NCBI GenBank assembly: GCA_965370805.1
Contig: CBDUVZ010000077.1
Coordinates: 1 to 14,675, forward strand
Source: CBDUVZ01 sp965370805
GTDB lineage: Bacteria; Hydrothermota; Tepidihabitantia; Tepidihabitantales; Tepidihabitantaceae
Length of the DNA stretch: 14,675 nucleotides
Direction of reading: 5' to 3'
Positions within the stretch are counted from its first letter, which is position 1. Every line of letters starts with the position of its first letter. Under the pieces are notes generated by a model. The model had not been told where the DNA came from and made no database searches. It saw only the letters and a list, made by a program, of their open reading frames with translations. Positions 14,444 to 14,675 of the stretch are shown piece after piece. The position numbers and the translations under genes are program-made.

Positions 14444-14624
14444 CCGCCTTGGCGGTTTTGACTTCTGCACTCTGCATTCTGACTTCTATCCTCATCAGTG
14501 TCCATCCGTGTTCATCCGTGGTCAATTCCGGACCGCTTCCTACTAACCTCATCAGTGTCCATCCGTGTTTATCCGTGGTTCATTCCGGACCGCTTCCTCA
14601 ATCTGCAATCTACAATCTGAAATC
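14444..14624 (-). repeat. Mosaic phased-repeat element, right (inverted) copy
   Basis: On the minus strand this copy repeats the block order of positions 1-140. GATT heptamers (14624 to about 14600) come first, then GGAAGCGGTCCGGAAT, decamers (CACGGATGAA, CACGGATGGA, CACTGATGAG), the TGCAGAG/TGCAGAA heptamers, and one CCGCCAAGG nonamer ending at 14444. Over the shared blocks identity with the left copy is very high, with scattered single changes. This copy is longer because one 57-bp segment is duplicated (14490-14598). The stretch 14412-14443 between this element and the heptamer tract shows nothing recognisable. Confidence 0.88.
14490..14598 (-). repeat. Tandem duplication inside the right mosaic copy
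   Basis: Two 52-nt copies, 14490-14541 and 14547-14598, are separated by 5 nt. They differ at only a few positions (for example GTTCATCC versus GTTTATCC, and GTCAATT versus TTCATT context). Each contains the decamer block plus the GGAAGCGGTCCGGAAT spacer. The left copy at 1-140 has only one. Confidence 0.85.
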
Positions 14625-14627
14625 TCA

Positions 14628-14675
14628 ATCGAGTAGGGGGCGGTTTGGTTCCGCCCCCTCTCACACCACCGGACA
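14628..14675 (-). mobile_element. Likely 3' end of a group II intron (domain V tail and domain VI), partial
   Basis: On the minus strand the sequence reads TGTCCGGTGGTGTGAGAG, resembling the 3' strand of bacterial group II intron domain V and its linker. A 9-bp hairpin follows, AGGGGGCGG (14635-14643) with CCGCCCCCT (14651-14659), and then ACTCGAT. This fits domain VI: the A at 14634 lies 7 nt from a 3' end at 14628, the usual branch-point position, and the end AT fits the AY consensus. The rest of the intron and any reverse transcriptase would lie beyond the window. The alternative is an ordinary GC hairpin terminator, but neither side has a T-run. Confidence 0.6.

Noticed and set aside
14635..14659. 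Simple rho-independent terminator
   Set aside because: There is no T-run on either side, while the flanking TGTGAGAG and CTACTCGAT fit group II intron domain V/VI better. It is kept as an alternative in the feature.
1..14675. Composite transposon bounded by the inverted mosaic copies
   Set aside because: The copies lack a transposase, defined terminal inverted repeats and target duplications, and the enclosed genes include housekeeping alr and ndk. Each copy fits better as a promoter-upstream element.

Overview
The window comes from a G+C-rich bacterium (roughly 60% by eye). Its genes include a gingipain-like C25 peptidase and a giant YVTN beta-propeller protein that both carry type IX-like C-terminal sorting/FlgD-Ig domains, a DUF1844 protein, and a gene ending in an outer-membrane-barrel-type aromatic residue. 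This mix is typical of uncultured FCB-group or candidate WOR-3 (Stahlbacteria)-like lineages with two membranes. The assignment is an inference from gene content; there is no rRNA or tRNA gene to anchor it.

Layout. Positions 1-313 are a non-coding mosaic of short phased repeats (7-, 10- and 9-mers), then a strong hairpin, then a degenerate heptamer tract that stops at the -35 box of a promoter. A plus-strand operon follows (314-3559): a predicted outer-membrane barrel, a lipoprotein with Ig-like domains and a very small beta-carbonic-anhydrase-like protein. A GNRA-loop hairpin terminator at 3584-3601 lies between convergent transcription units. The minus strand then carries, in transcription order from 9753 down to 3628, alr (alanine racemase), a DUF1844 protein, an FMN-binding-domain protein, ndk and the 1164-aa C25 peptidase. 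These five are overlapping or tightly spaced, with an additional good promoter just before ndk. Upstream of alr and on the same strand is a separate 1462-aa secreted protein (9826-14214) made of 16 YVTN blades, an unknown domain, five CARDB-like Ig repeats and a sorting domain. Its promoter is again preceded by a heptamer tract and a second, inverted copy of the mosaic repeat (14444-14624). The last 48 bases look like the 3' end (domain V tail and domain VI) of a group II intron on the minus strand, with the rest of the intron beyond the window.

How it works together. Most of the coding capacity makes secreted or surface proteins (barrel, lipoprotein, protease, propeller). The housekeeping enzymes Alr and Ndk sit at the head and middle of the protease operon. 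Four predicted promoters share a TTGAC(A/T/G)-16/17 nt-TA...T design. The most unusual points are: ndk apparently starts at CTG; the alr promoter would give an essentially leaderless mRNA; and the same ordered multi-period repeat precedes both outward-lying promoters in the same polarity relative to the gene.
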